DNA of 64,000 nucleotides from Lactobacillus sp. HBUAS51381 (GTDB taxonomy: Bacteria > Bacillota > Bacilli > Lactobacillales > Lactobacillaceae). Positions 17,402 to 25,955 of this stretch are shown here, in pieces (within the stretch, counting starts at the first letter, position 1; every line of letters starts with the position of its first letter). The stretch covers positions 85,861 to 149,860 of the forward strand of contig NZ_JAAVSC010000002.1 of the NCBI RefSeq assembly GCF_012641095.1. Direction: 5' to 3'. Below the pieces are notes generated by a model. It was not told the origin of the DNA and did not search any database. It saw only the letters and a program-made list of their open reading frames with translations. The position numbers and the translations under genes were made by a program.

Positions 17402-19633
17402 TTAATGGAACGCCCGTTTAACCACGTAGACGTCCGGAATATTTTTAATACTATCAATGATTCGTTGCAGTTCAAATTGATTTCTGGTGCCCAGACTGAC
17501 CGAAATAATCGCCATCCGGTTGTGATCGACCTTACCGTTAATCGACGTCAGGAACTTCGTGTTGTTGTTAATCGTCCGCAACACGTCGTTTAACATGCCG
17601 TTACGGTTGTAGCCCTGAACCTCGATATCGGCATTGTAGTTGGTCTTGTCGCCCGCCATGTTGCCCCAGCGAACCGCCACGATCCGTTCGCCATTTTCCT
17701 CGGCGTGCTTGACGTTGGGACAGTCCTTCCGGTGAACGGAGACGCCCCGACCCTTGGTAATGTACCCGACAATATCGTCGCCAGGAACCGGTGAACAACA
17801 GTGACTCAACCGAATCAACAGGTTGTCCACGCCTTCGATGACCACGCCATCGGATTCCTTGCCCTTGTTCCGATCCTTGCGATCATCCGGATCGTTCTTG
17901 ATGGTCTGATGTTCCTCCAGCAGTTCACGTTCCTCTTGGCGCTGTCGTTCATTTTCCTCGGCTTGCCGCACACCTTCCGTGAGTCGGTTGGCCACGCCAC
18001 GGGGCTGGATGTCGCCAAACCCGATTGCAGCCAACAGATCATCGGCTTGCTGATAGTGCATCTTGGCAGTAACCTTCTCTAGGTTCTCCTTGTTCATCAA
18101 GGACTTGGGCTCATAGCCCAGTTCGCGAATCGTGCGTTCCACGGCATCCTGACCAGCCACAATGTTTTGTTTACGGTCGGTCTGCCGGAAGAATTGCTTG
18201 ATCTTATTCCGTGCCCGCCGTGTGGAGACCAGCTTCAACCAATCCCGACTTGGGCCGGCCGAACTGGAAGACGTGCGAATATCCACGATGTCGCCATTCT
18301 TGATCTCGTAGTTCAACGGCACAATCTTGCCGTTGATGGTGGCGCCGGTGGTGTGATGGCCGACCTCCGTGTGAATGGCGTAGGCCATATCCAGCGGCCC
18401 GGCACCCTTGGGCAATTCGAGCACGTCACCCTTTGGTGTAAAGGCATAGACGTGATCACCAAAGAGTTCCCCCTTGACGCTATCCATAAAGTCGGAGGCA
18501 TCGTCGGTATCTTCCTGCAATTCAATAATGTGTTTGAAAATGTTGAGCTTATCGCCACTATTGGTCTCTTGGACCTTGTCCTTGACACCTTCCTTATAAG
18601 CCCAGTGGGCCGCAACCCCGTACTCAGCGACGGCGTGCATTTCCTTGGTCCGAATCTGGACTTCCAAAGGCCGACCCTCGGGCCCAATCACCGTGGTATG
18701 CAGGGATTGGTACATGTTGGCCTTAGGCATGGCAATGTAATCTTTAAACCGGCCGGGCATCGGCTTCCACTGGGAGTGAATGGCGCCCAAAACGGCGTAA
18801 CAATCCTTAATGGTATCGACAATCACCCGAATAGCCAGCAGGTCATAGATTTGGCTAAATTGTTTGTGCTGATCCTTCATCTTCCGGTAGACCGAGTAGA
18901 TGTGCTTCGGTCGGCCATAGATTTCCGAATCCAAGTGTAAGTCCTTAATGGAGGCCTGAATAACCTTAATGGCACCAGCAATATACTGTTCTCGCTGGTC
19001 ACGCCGAGAATTCATCAGGTGAACGATCCGGTAGTACTGTTGTGGATTCAGGTAACGCAGGGAAATATCCTCAAGTTCCCACTTGATCGTACTAATCCCC
19101 AAGCGGTCGGCCAGTGGTGCGTAAATTTCCAACGTTTCATTGGCAATCCGGCGTTGCTTGTCGGGGCGCAGGTGCTGAAGCGTCCGCATATTGTGCAGGC
19201 GGTCGGCCAGCTTGACAATCATGACCCGAATATCCTTGGACATGGCCAACAACAGTTTACGGTGATTTTCCGCCAACTGTTCTCGGTTAGATTTGTACTT
19301 AATCTTCCCCAGCTTCGTGACACCATCCACAATCAGGGCCACGTCATCGCCGAAAAGCTCCCGCACATCACTCAAAGACACCCCCGTATCCTCCACAATA
19401 TCGTGCAGGAAACCCGCGGAGACGGTCTCTGGGTCCATATTGAGATCCGCTAAGATGCCGGCCACTTGGATGGGGTGCATGATGTAGGGCTCACCAGATT
19501 GGCGATGTTGATCCTTGTGGGCAACCGTTGCGAAATGACAGGCTTTAACCACCATTTCAACGTGTTGCGCATTCATATATTTACCGACTCTGGCAATTAC
19601 TTCTTCAGCCGTCCAGACACGTTCTTTGGTCAT
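17402..19633 (-). CDS. rel: Bifunctional (p)ppGpp synthetase/hydrolase
   Basis: About 743 residues. Domains in order: HD hydrolase (HATVAHKDQHRQSGEPY..., HDIVEDTG; about 45-190), synthetase (GRPKHIYSVYRKM, VIGPEGRPLEVQIRT; about 235-360), TGS (VYAFTPKGDVLELPKGAG), a zinc-finger-like region with SHCCSPVPGD, and a C-terminal ACT/RRM (VRWGNM onward). Both catalytic sites look intact, so it can make and degrade alarmone. I favour ATG 19633 (MTKERVWTAEEV); GTG 19648 is an in-frame alternative and neither has an ideal SD. Confidence 0.96.
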   Translation of the reverse strand: MTKERVWTAEEVIARVGKYMNAQHVEMVVKACHFATVAHKDQHRQSGEPYIMHPIQVAGILADLNMDPETVSAGFLHDIVEDTGVSLSDVRELFGDDVALIVDGVTKLGKIKYKSNREQLAENHRKLLLAMSKDIRVMIVKLADRLHNMRTLQHLRPDKQRRIANETLEIYAPLADRLGISTIKWELEDISLRYLNPQQYYRIVHLMNSRRDQREQYIAGAIKVIQASIKDLHLDSEIYGRPKHIYSVYRKMKDQHKQFSQIYDLLAIRVIVDTIKDCYAVLGAIHSQWKPMPGRFKDYIAMPKANMYQSLHTTVIGPEGRPLEVQIRTKEMHAVAEYGVAAHWAYKEGVKDKVQETNSGDKLNIFKHIIELQEDTDDASDFMDSVKGELFGDHVYAFTPKGDVLELPKGAGPLDMAYAIHTEVGHHTTGATINGKIVPLNYEIKNGDIVDIRTSSSSAGPSRDWLKLVSTRRARNKIKQFFRQTDRKQNIVAGQDAVERTIRELGYEPKSLMNKENLEKVTAKMHYQQADDLLAAIGFGDIQPRGVANRLTEGVRQAEENERQRQEERELLEEHQTIKNDPDDRKDRNKGKESDGVVIEGVDNLLIRLSHCCSPVPGDDIVGYITKGRGVSVHRKDCPNVKHAEENGERIVAVRWGNMAGDKTNYNADIEVQGYNRNGMLNDVLRTINNNTKFLTSINGKVDHNRMAIISVSLGTRNQFELQRIIDSIKNIPDVYVVKRAFH

Positions 19634-19661
19634 ATTGGACGCCACCACCCTTAGTTATAAA

Positions 19662-20033
19662 TTATGATTCGACAATCTTTTTTGTTTGCGTTAACCCGTA
19701 GCTGAGATACGACAAGCACAGGTAAACCACCGCAAAGTAAATCGTATATTGCGGCAAGAACAGGTAAGCCCCGATTAGATAGACCACTGGCCAAATCAAC
19801 AGCCACCAGCCCGGTTGACTCCGGCGATAAATCATTCGCCCCAAACCAATCGCTAAACATCCATTAACTAGGGCTAGCAGTCCGCCAAAGCGCAGAACCG
19901 GATCAATCCCGATCCATGCCACCAACGCGGGAACCGCAATACCCATGATTACACTAATGATCCAATACCGCCAACCAATTCTCTCAAAAAAGGCCATGAC
20001 CTGTTCACCCAACTCTCTTATAATTGGAACCAT
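19662..20033 (-). CDS. Hypothetical membrane protein
   Basis: Up to 123 residues, not recognised. It has four predicted membrane spans (YWIISVIMGIAVPALVAWIG; GGLLALVNGCLAIGLG; WWLLIWPVVYLIGAYLF; IYFAVVYLCLSYLSYG). The frame opens at ATG 20033, but a TGCTAAAAT extended -10 box (20032-20040, minus strand) overlaps that codon. ATG 19997, preceded by GGGTGA, may be the true start (111 residues). It sits 31 bp after rsmE and 28 bp before rel. Confidence 0.7.
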   Translation of the reverse strand: MVPIIRELGEQVMAFFERIGWRYWIISVIMGIAVPALVAWIGIDPVLRFGGLLALVNGCLAIGLGRMIYRRSQPGWWLLIWPVVYLIGAYLFLPQYTIYFAVVYLCLSYLSYGLTQTKKIVES

Positions 20034-20064
20034 TTTAGCATGTTTTCACGCAGATTTCATCAAA

Positions 20065-20817
20065 TCATCTCGGTTGTTGGAGCTCCAAAACCACTGACAG
20101 GGCCGAAAGAAAGTAGAGTGGCGCCGTTTCCGTCCGTAAAATGCGCGGCCCCAAACCGACCAAAGTTGTTTGTGTGTCCTGCGCGGCAGCCACTTCGGCG
20201 GGACTAATTCCACCTTCCGGACCGAAGATCGTCAGCACCCGTTGGCCAACGGTTAAGGCCTGTAGCTGCTGATTTAAGGCACTTCGTTCACCCTGCTTGG
20301 CCGACTCCTCATAGGCCATTAAGCGCACGTCCACGGGCTCCTGCAGGACTTCAGCAAGGTTGCGCGCATAGCTGACGACTGGTCGCCGTAACCGATGGGA
20401 TTGTTCGGCGGCCCCATCCGCAATCTTGGCGAGACGTTTGAGCTTCTTTTCGACTTTATTTCCCTGCCATTTGGCCACGGACCAGTCACCACCGAAGAAA
20501 ATAATCCGGTCAACGCCCAGCTCGGTCGCCTTTTGAGTGATCCACTCCGCTTTTTCCTGCTTGGGTAGACCACAAGCAATGATGGCCTGCACGGGTAGTT
20601 CGACCTTGGGCGTGGGCACGGCGGTCAGCGTCACGATGGCTTGTTCAGCCACAATCTGGGTCAACTCGCCGTGAAATAAATGCGCCGTGTCATCGACGAA
20701 CTCCGCAGTTGCGCCAATTTCCGCACGCAGGACCGTCACCCAGTGATGGTAGATGACCGGAGATAAGGTGACCTGATCCCCGTCATGCTGGGTTGCTTCT
20801 AAGAAATACCGTTGCAT
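20065..20817 (-). CDS. rsmE: 16S rRNA (uracil(1498)-N(3))-methyltransferase
   Basis: 250 residues. SPOUT-class enzyme with an N-terminal PUA-like domain and the C-terminal knot: GLPKQEKAEWITQKATELGVDRI, then the SAM-binding FGPEGGISPAE and LGPRILRTETAPL. It methylates U1498 of 16S rRNA near the decoding centre. Its ATG lies only 2 bp after the prmA stop, so the two ribosome-modifying genes form one unit, as in many Firmicutes. Confidence 0.96.
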   Translation of the reverse strand: MQRYFLEATQHDGDQVTLSPVIYHHWVTVLRAEIGATAEFVDDTAHLFHGELTQIVAEQAIVTLTAVPTPKVELPVQAIIACGLPKQEKAEWITQKATELGVDRIIFFGGDWSVAKWQGNKVEKKLKRLAKIADGAAEQSHRLRRPVVSYARNLAEVLQEPVDVRLMAYEESAKQGERSALNQQLQALTVGQRVLTIFGPEGGISPAEVAAAQDTQTTLVGLGPRILRTETAPLYFLSALSVVLELQQPR

Positions 20818-20819
20818 CC

Positions 20820-21770
20820 CTATTCATCCTCCGTTGGTTTGTGCGCAATCACGCCGCGCCAGTCCTTCATTTGCAAGATGTTATCGATGATAAAGCCCTG
20901 TTTCTTCTGGGCCGCAACGACTTCATCCAACTTGTCGGCGATAATGCCAGACGTCAAGAAGTACCCACCGGTGGTCAGGTTTTCCCAGGCTTGGGGCACC
21001 AGTGGCAGGATGATTTCGGCCAAAATGTTGGCCACAATCAGATTGACTGGTCGATGGATGCCCTTCAAGAGGTCGTTGGGCTTAGCCACCACGTCTTTAG
21101 CGACGGGATTCAGGTCCAAGTTGGCCTTGGCGGAGCGCACGGCGACCTCATCGAGATCGAAGGCCGTGATGTCCTTGACGCCCATGTATTTCGCCGCAAT
21201 GCTCAGCACACCGGAACCCGTTCCCACGTCGTACATGGACTCGCCACCCCGCACAACCATTTCTAGAGCGGTCATCGAAAGCCGCGTCGTCGGGTGAGTC
21301 CCGGTCCCAAAGGCCATCCCCGGATCAAGCCGAATGACGTTTTCGCCGTCCTGAACGGGTTGGTAATTTTCCCAGCTCGGCGTCACCGTTAAATAGCGGG
21401 TAACCCGGACCGGATGGTAGTACTTCTGCCAAGCCGTTGCCCAACTCTCATCGTCCACGGCCTTGGTTGTCACGGTACCAGGCTGCGGGTCGAGACCGAA
21501 TTGACTGAGTTCGTTGACTCGCTGCTTGATGGTCGGTAAGATCTCCGGCACAAAGACGGTCTCAGGATAATACGCGGTGATCAGCGCCCCCGTCGTCCGG
21601 TGTGGAATCGTCTTCAAGTCCACGATTTCACCAAACTTCCCAGCCTTTAGATTGGCGTAATCTGCGGCATCGTCAATCTTGACGCCACTGGCACCGACCT
21701 CTTGTAAAATGTTGCTGACCGCCTCAACGGCCTCATTGGTGGTTAAGACACTCACTTCGGTCCATTCCAT
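20820..21770 (-). CDS. prmA: Ribosomal protein L11 methyltransferase
   Basis: 316 residues. N-terminal substrate-recognition domain ([22 protein letters not shown]) followed by a Rossmann methyltransferase: [11 protein letters not shown], the SAM motif [21 protein letters not shown] and [13 protein letters not shown]. It trimethylates uL11. The SD is AAGGAGG directly upstream. First gene of the prmA-rsmE pair. Confidence 0.97.
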   Translation of the reverse strand: MEWTEVSVLTTNEAVEAVSNILQEVGASGVKIDDAADYANLKAGKFGEIVDLKTIPHRTTGALITAYYPETVFVPEILPTIKQRVNELSQFGLDPQPGTVTTKAVDDESWATAWQKYYHPVRVTRYLTVTPSWENYQPVQDGENVIRLDPGMAFGTGTHPTTRLSMTALEMVVRGGESMYDVGTGSGVLSIAAKYMGVKDITAFDLDEVAVRSAKANLDLNPVAKDVVAKPNDLLKGIHRPVNLIVANILAEIILPLVPQAWENLTTGGYFLTSGIIADKLDEVVAAQKKQGFIIDNILQMKDWRGVIAHKPTEDE

Positions 21771-21803
21771 AACACGATTCCTCCTTATTATTTATGTAAA
21801 AAA

Positions 21804-21834
21804 GAGCTGGAGACAACAACCTTGTCACCAGCTC
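21804..21834 (-). terminator. Terminator of the 105-residue protein gene
   Basis: Minus-strand stem GAGCTGG/CCAGCTC with an inner GACAA/TTGTC pairing and a T6 tract; it separates the upstream small gene from prmA. Confidence 0.88.
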
Positions 21835-21871
21835 ACCGCTAAACATTTAAAAAATTAACGAAGACGGCCGC

Positions 21872-22189
21872 CTAGACCTTCTCGGTTTTGGACGGATGGT
21901 CGGCGTTTTTTTGCTTTCGCTGGGCAAGACGTGTTTCCAGATAATCCAACATGTCCGCCTCATTTTGGAATACGCGGGGATGCTTCTGTTTGTGCAGGCG
22001 CAAATCAATCTCGTTAATTCGCTGACGCCCGGTCCACGTATGCCCATAACGAATGATTACCCGGTTATTGAGCGAATCTTTTCCGAATTTAAAGACGTAG
22101 ACGCTCTCCGGCGCCATCAACGGCCGAATATAGGACTTTTCATATCGATAGTTGTTCTGCCGCAAAAACTCCTTGGTTCGACTCAGCAT
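21872..22189 (-). CDS. Conserved hypothetical protein, 105 residues
   Basis: Not recognised. Basic, soluble, no membrane segment: MLSRTKEFLRQNNY at the start, a beta-rich middle (YVFKFGKDSLNNRVIIRYGH), and a helical lysine-rich C-terminus. The start at 22189 has a complete 10-base anti-SD match (AGGAGGTGAT at 22203-22194), so it should be strongly translated. It has its own promoter (TATAAT at 22394-22389), a leader of about 190 nt, and a cre-like sequence over the transcription start. Confidence 0.75.
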   Translation of the reverse strand: MLSRTKEFLRQNNYRYEKSYIRPLMAPESVYVFKFGKDSLNNRVIIRYGHTWTGRQRINEIDLRLHKQKHPRVFQNEADMLDYLETRLAQRKQKNADHPSKTEKV

Positions 22190-22231
22190 GGTAATCACCT
22201 CCTAATTCATGACAATCTACTCGGTTCTCAA

Positions 22232-22394
22232 ACATTTTAAGGCCACTTCGGTTGTCTAACGCGCTTTAAAATGTATCAATAATTGATAATAGTTGATTTT
22301 ATGCCAGATTGCAAGCAAAACGTTCAAGCGTCGTAACATTTATGGCACTTGATTTCAACCTAGCTACAGCACCTTTGTAAACACTTTCATTATA
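22232..22394 (-). promoter_or_regulatory. Promoter, cre-like site and long structured leader of the 105-residue protein gene
   Basis: Minus-strand TATAAT at 22394-22389. TGTAAACACTTTCA at 22376-22389 (plus sense) matches the CcpA cre consensus with one mismatch and would cover the transcription start. The leader holds a stem ACATTTTAAG/CTTTAAAATGT (22232-22241 with 22265-22274) and the palindrome TATCAAT-A-ATTGATA (22274-22288). No known riboswitch was recognised. Confidence 0.4.
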
Positions 22395-22487
22395 CTATGG
22401 TTTGGGTGTTTTTAAAACCTTTAATCCGACAGAATGCCCACATTAAGGCATTCTTTAAAATACGGCCTTCCCGGCTCAGCGTTTCGG

Positions 22488-22554
22488 TTGCAATTTATAA
22501 ATAAATCGTTAAGAATAGAAGCTAAGACAAAGCGGCAGTTGCCGTGAGGGAGGA
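22488..22554 (+). promoter_or_regulatory. Promoter and RBS of mscL
   Basis: TTGCAA at 22488-22493 and AAGAAT at 22511-22516 (17-bp spacing), then GGGAGGA at 22548-22554 before the GTG start. Upstream, a weak 8-bp hairpin AGAATGCC/GGCATTCT lies at 22431-22454. Confidence 0.4.
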
Positions 22555-22562
22555 CATCTATC

Positions 22563-22940
22563 GTGCTAAAAGAGTTCAAGGAATTTATCGCCCGCGGCAA
22601 CGTCATGGATCTAGCCGTTGGGGTCATTGTTGGGGCGGCATTCACCGCTATCGTCAATTCGCTGGTGGAGAATCTGATTAATCCACTGTTAGGCATTTTT
22701 ATTGGCAACATTGATTTTTCCAACTTGGTCTTTACCGTGGGTCAGGCCCACTTCCGGTATGGCGCATTTATTAACGCCATCATTAATTTCTTAATCATCG
22801 CCTTTGTGGTCTTCTTACTGGTTAAGTTCTTGAATAAGTTGACGCCGAAGCCGACCGAGAAGGAAAGCGAATCGGAACCCAGCAACGAGGAGAAATATCT
22901 CCAAGAAATTGTGGACTTGTTAAAAAAAGACGCGAAGTAA
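22563..22940 (+). CDS. mscL: Large-conductance mechanosensitive channel
   Basis: 125 residues, GTG start. It begins with the amphipathic N-terminal helix [22 protein letters not shown], whose AxGVxxG-like packing lines the gate. TM1, a short periplasmic loop, TM2 ([22 protein letters not shown]) and a charged C-terminal helix bundle ([14 protein letters not shown]) follow. It releases solutes upon hypo-osmotic shock. Monocistronic with its own terminator. Confidence 0.97.
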   Translation: MLKEFKEFIARGNVMDLAVGVIVGAAFTAIVNSLVENLINPLLGIFIGNIDFSNLVFTVGQAHFRYGAFINAIINFLIIAFVVFLLVKFLNKLTPKPTEKESESEPSNEEKYLQEIVDLLKKDAK

Positions 22941-22963
22941 GCCTAACGTAGACGCATTCGGAC

Positions 22964-22994
22964 AAGGACTGTGAACAAAGCGCAGTCCTTTTTT
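22964..22994 (+). terminator. Terminator of mscL
   Basis: Stem AAGGACTG/CAGTCCTT (22964-22971 with 22983-22990) followed by T6. Confidence 0.88.
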
Positions 22995-23158
22995 CTGTCC
23001 GCTAATGAACGCGTACGTGATCAATCTCTAAAATTTGGTGAACCAGGGTAAATTTAACCAATTGCTAAACTTTACCTTGAAATCCCCCACACCGCCCCAT
23101 AAAATAAATACCAGGATTACCGGCTAAAGCCGCAATCCCAGTACTCATTTTCAATAGA

Positions 23159-23586
23159 TTAAAGGTTGAAAGTTCACGAACACGCGCCAGTACCCAGCTG
23201 GTAAGGCCTATCGCCATTAAATTAGTCATCAACGACCACCTGCGGCTGCAGTGGTTGAAATCGACTAAATGTGTGATGAGATCTCTGGAGTGGCAACGTT
23301 CTGCCAGTTTAATTGGATACATCTCATGTAGCCGTGAGTGAGTCAAATTTGGTCTCAGCCGTGGGATTTTTCAAGTGGTTTGCTTGAAAAATGGCGACTT
23401 TGAGACGTGAATTTCGGCTCAAAGCGAGGAAAAAGACCGGGCTTTGGCTTTTTCCGATCCTTCCCACCGCGATCCAGACCAAATTTGGCGAACGGCAAGG
23501 CGGCAAGTACGCGACTATCATATTATAATGGCTGTTATCCTTGTCACACCAGGATTCGTAGCTGTTTTCTATCTTTCAGCCTTTAG
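23159..23586. mobile_element. MITE-like structured element, copy 1 (long form, 428 bp)
   Basis: Ends are TTAAAGGTTGAAAG and CTTTCAGCCTTTAG, inverted repeats matching at 12 of 14. Direct repeats TCAATAGA (23151-23158) and TCAACAGA (23587-23594), 7 of 8, abut the ends. Interior stems: P1 23345-23355/23476-23486 (11 bp), P2 23361-23365/23463-23467, P3 23366-23375/23383-23392 (10 bp), P4 23398-23404/23418-23424, P5 23428-23435/23448-23455, plus an upstream hairpin 23291-23295/23302-23306. No credible ORF. Relative to the other full copy it has 89 extra bases between two GGTTGAAA repeats (23164 and 23253). A conserved ATTATAAT lies near 23522. It sits just upstream of the sunset-domain/nuclease gene pair. 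Confidence 0.8.
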
Positions 23587-23611
23587 TCAACAGATTAAGG
23601 AGCGACAACGT

Positions 23612-24211
23612 ATGATGATTTTTATTTGGCTACTGCTCTGCGCGGGTGGTGGTTACTGGGCATTCACCCATCACCGCAAGTGGTTGGTAGCCCTCAGTGC
23701 CGTGCTCTTCGTCTTCGGCGGCATCGGCGCACTGGGCGCCAGTCAACCGACCGTAAAGACCAAAACGATTAAGGTCGGGACACGGCGCTTGACCCAGGCG
23801 CAAAGCGAATCACGCCAACTCGCCGCGTCGGCTAGCCGACAAGATAAGGCCTTCGCCCTCGTCTCCAGTCAAGTCGATGAATCGGCATCGGTGAGTGAAT
23901 CCAAGGCCGACAGTGCCAGTTCAGCCGTGGCCAGCACCAAAACCGCCGCGAAGTCCGAGTCCCGGGCGGCCGCTAAAGCTGCCTCCGAACAGGCAACGGC
24001 AGCCAGCCATCAGGCGACGCAGACCAGTCGCACCAGCCATAAGCAAGGTGACCTCGACACGAATAAGGCGCAAAAGATTGTGGGTAACCGCAATTCCAAG
24101 ATTTACCACACCCCCGATCAGGCCGGCTACCACATGAACAGTAGTAATGCCGTTTATTTCCAGACGGAAGCCCAAGCCAAGGCGGCGGGCTATAGAAAGG
24201 CGCTGCGCTAA
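23612..24211 (+). CDS. Membrane-anchored protein with C-terminal sunset-like domain
   Basis: 199 residues. Two N-terminal membrane spans (MIFIWLLLCAGGGYWAF; WLVALSAVLFVFGGIGAL), then a long Ser/Ala/Lys-rich low-complexity coil (about 60-150), then a compact C-terminal domain with GNRNSKIYHTPDQ, VYFQTEAQAKAAGY. That motif is the small Ada-metal-binding-like / sunset domain often found on secreted nucleases, here without its usual cysteine. Start ATG 23612 follows AAGGAG; the frame extends upstream into the repeat element but that part is not coding. Its TAATG stop/start overlap couples it to the nuclease. Confidence 0.8.
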   Translation: MMIFIWLLLCAGGGYWAFTHHRKWLVALSAVLFVFGGIGALGASQPTVKTKTIKVGTRRLTQAQSESRQLAASASRQDKAFALVSSQVDESASVSESKADSASSAVASTKTAAKSESRAAAKAASEQATAASHQATQTSRTSHKQGDLDTNKAQKIVGNRNSKIYHTPDQAGYHMNSSNAVYFQTEAQAKAAGYRKALR

Positions 24212-25080
24212 TGAAAAAACTCATGACATTGACAGTCGGCCTACTCACGCTATTTAGCATCGGCTTGAGTGGCTGCGGTCAACAAAAATCAACCGCAAAG
24301 TCGGCAAGTTCCAGTACAAAGGTCGTTTACGACCACGGTCCCCAGAAAAAGGCCAGCAGCCTAGAACAAGCCAATTCCCGAGAAAAGGTCCGACTGGATC
24401 GACGACAGGCTAAATTAAACCGACAACAGGCAAGCCTTAAGGCAGCGGGAAAGGCCTCGTCCAAGACACCGGCCGAACACGCCACTACAACCCGTTCCTC
24501 CGGTGTTAATTTGGCCAACCTGACCTACAGTGGCCAACAGGAAATTACGGTTAACCAAAACAATCCAGACTTCAGTCGCGCCGAACTCTCCACCAAGCAC
24601 GGTGCGTGGGCAACCTACGCGAATCTGGACGGTCTAAACCGGGTCACGGGGGCTTCGGCACTGCTCAATCAATCGCAAATGCCGTCCGCTCAACGGGAAG
24701 CCTTGACCGTGGATCCCACCGGTTGGCACAATAAGCGAACCCATCATGGCTGGTTGTACAACCGAAGCCATTTAATCGGTTACCAGTTCACCGGCCAGAA
24801 TAACAATCCCAAGAACCTGATGACCGGGACGCGGACGCTGAACAACCCTAGCATGTTACATAACGAGATGGACGTGGCCACTTATTTGAAGGCCAGCAAG
24901 ACCCACTACGTTCGTTATGCCGTAACGCCGGTTTTCAAGGGCAATGAATTAGTGGCGCGTGGGGTTCAGATGCGTGCGCAATCCGTGGGGTCCAATGCCG
25001 TTCGATTTAATGTTTATATCTTTAACATCGAACCCGGCTATACCATTGATTACGCCACCGGTTATAGTCACGCGAGTTAA
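24211..25080 (+). CDS. Secreted DNA/RNA non-specific endonuclease (lipoprotein)
   Basis: 289 residues. Lipoprotein signal peptide with lipobox LSGC (Cys22), then a Lys/Gln/Ser-rich linker and a nuclease domain from about 95. The domain ends in the DNA-entry-nuclease type active site: GWLYNRSHLIGYQFTGQNNNPKNLMTG, where RSHLIGYQ replaces the more usual DRGH and the N-N-P-KNL asparagines are kept. Related enzymes (EndA/Nuc) degrade extracellular DNA or process it for uptake. The upstream coupled membrane protein may help anchor it. Confidence 0.9.
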   Translation: MKKLMTLTVGLLTLFSIGLSGCGQQKSTAKSASSSTKVVYDHGPQKKASSLEQANSREKVRLDRRQAKLNRQQASLKAAGKASSKTPAEHATTTRSSGVNLANLTYSGQQEITVNQNNPDFSRAELSTKHGAWATYANLDGLNRVTGASALLNQSQMPSAQREALTVDPTGWHNKRTHHGWLYNRSHLIGYQFTGQNNNPKNLMTGTRTLNNPSMLHNEMDVATYLKASKTHYVRYAVTPVFKGNELVARGVQMRAQSVGSNAVRFNVYIFNIEPGYTIDYATGYSHAS

Positions 25081-25118
25081 TGACTTCACCAACGCCGCTG
25101 ATTAATTCGCGTGTCCGC

Positions 25119-25146
25119 TTACCTTTTTCAAATAAAATGCTATACT
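25119..25146 (+). promoter_or_regulatory. Extended -10 promoter of the 120-residue protein gene
   Basis: TTACCT (25119-25124), 16-bp spacer, and TGC-TATACT with TATACT at 25141-25146. Confidence 0.5.
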
Positions 25147-25230
25147 ATTCGGGAGATACGACATCGTCAAAAACACAGTCGGCCATCAAAATGGCAACCT
25201 AAAATTAGGAATCATCAAGAGGATGAGCAT

Positions 25231-25593
25231 ATGAGAAGTGAGAAGCTAGAGTTGACTAAAACCGACTGGCAGCGTGCCCAAACTGCCGTCTTTAACGAGT
25301 ATGATCGTTTTGTGAAACAACTCCACGTTGAAGGTGTGGACTACACGATTCTACAGGCGCGACGGATCGTCATTTATCAAGATTTGATTGAGGAATGGAA
25401 ACACAATTTGCCAACATTAATGACGGACCTAGAAGACAACGCCCAGGCGCTCACCGTCTTCGATGACCTTGCCTTAGATGGTCAAAGTCATCTGCTCACG
25501 CGGTGTGCTAAAAAGATGGAGGCCTGGCCGGATTACATTCCGTCCCAGCTGACGATTTGGTTGGAATTGGCCGAGGATGCTGAACGAGAGTAG
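25231..25593 (+). CDS. Hypothetical protein, 120 residues
   Basis: Not recognised. A soluble, acidic, mainly helical protein (MRSEKLELTKTDWQRAQTAVFNEY at the start; QLTIWLELAEDAERE at the end). No membrane segment or known motif. Start ATG 25231 has AGAGG eight bases upstream; the longer frame to 25111 runs across the promoter. It is followed by the 65-residue protein gene with a 117-bp gap. Confidence 0.7.
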   Translation: MRSEKLELTKTDWQRAQTAVFNEYDRFVKQLHVEGVDYTILQARRIVIYQDLIEEWKHNLPTLMTDLEDNAQALTVFDDLALDGQSHLLTRCAKKMEAWPDYIPSQLTIWLELAEDAERE

Positions 25594-25710
25594 CTGCCAA
25601 AACCAACCTGTTCGTTGCGACTTGTAAAACTCAAGCCGAACGGAATCCCGTTTACGTCTTATCCAAGCCAGCGTATCGCAACCCCATCACCATTAAAGGA
25701 GGTTTTCATC

Positions 25711-25908
25711 GTGGACACACTCGTGAAAACTATTTTAGAAAAAGTGGCGAAGCTCCCTGCCAAACGAACGTTAATGTATGACGTCGAAGGGTTCGAAGAA
25801 GAACAGGTCACCGACCTTCAAACAAAGTTGGCAGAACAAGCCGACTTACACGTTGAGGTCACGGGAACACGACGTCATCCGGTATTGGAGATTCATCAAC
25901 AAGCTTAA
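25711..25908 (+). CDS. Hypothetical small protein, 65 residues
   Basis: GTG start with a strong AAAGGAGG at 25695-25702. The sequence reads VDTLVKTILEKVAKL at the N-terminus and ends VTGTRRHPVLEIHQQA, predicting an alpha/beta fold. No known domain was recognised. It ends just before a terminator. Confidence 0.65.
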   Translation: MDTLVKTILEKVAKLPAKRTLMYDVEGFEEEQVTDLQTKLAEQADLHVEVTGTRRHPVLEIHQQA

Positions 25909-25911
25909 ATC

Positions 25912-25951
25912 GAAAGGGACAACGCGGAATGTCTGCGCTGTCCCTTTCTTT
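25912..25951. terminator. Terminator after the 65-residue protein gene
   Basis: Stem of 13 paired bases with one mismatch (25912-25925 with 25935-25948), followed by TTT; it lies between converging genes. Confidence 0.7.
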
Positions 25952-25955
25952 GTCC

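Noticed and set aside
18167..18940. 257-codon plus-strand frame within rel
   Set aside because: It lies wholly antisense to a complete, well-conserved Rel protein.
22431..22454. Hairpin AGAATGCC/GGCATTCT as a terminator upstream of mscL
   Set aside because: Only 8 bp with a weak TTTAAAA tail and no plus-strand gene before it; left as an unexplained small hairpin.
23065..23346. Minus-strand frame of 93 codons overlapping the mobile element
   Set aside because: It crosses the element end and target repeat, has no SD, and the matching region of copy 2 is not open.
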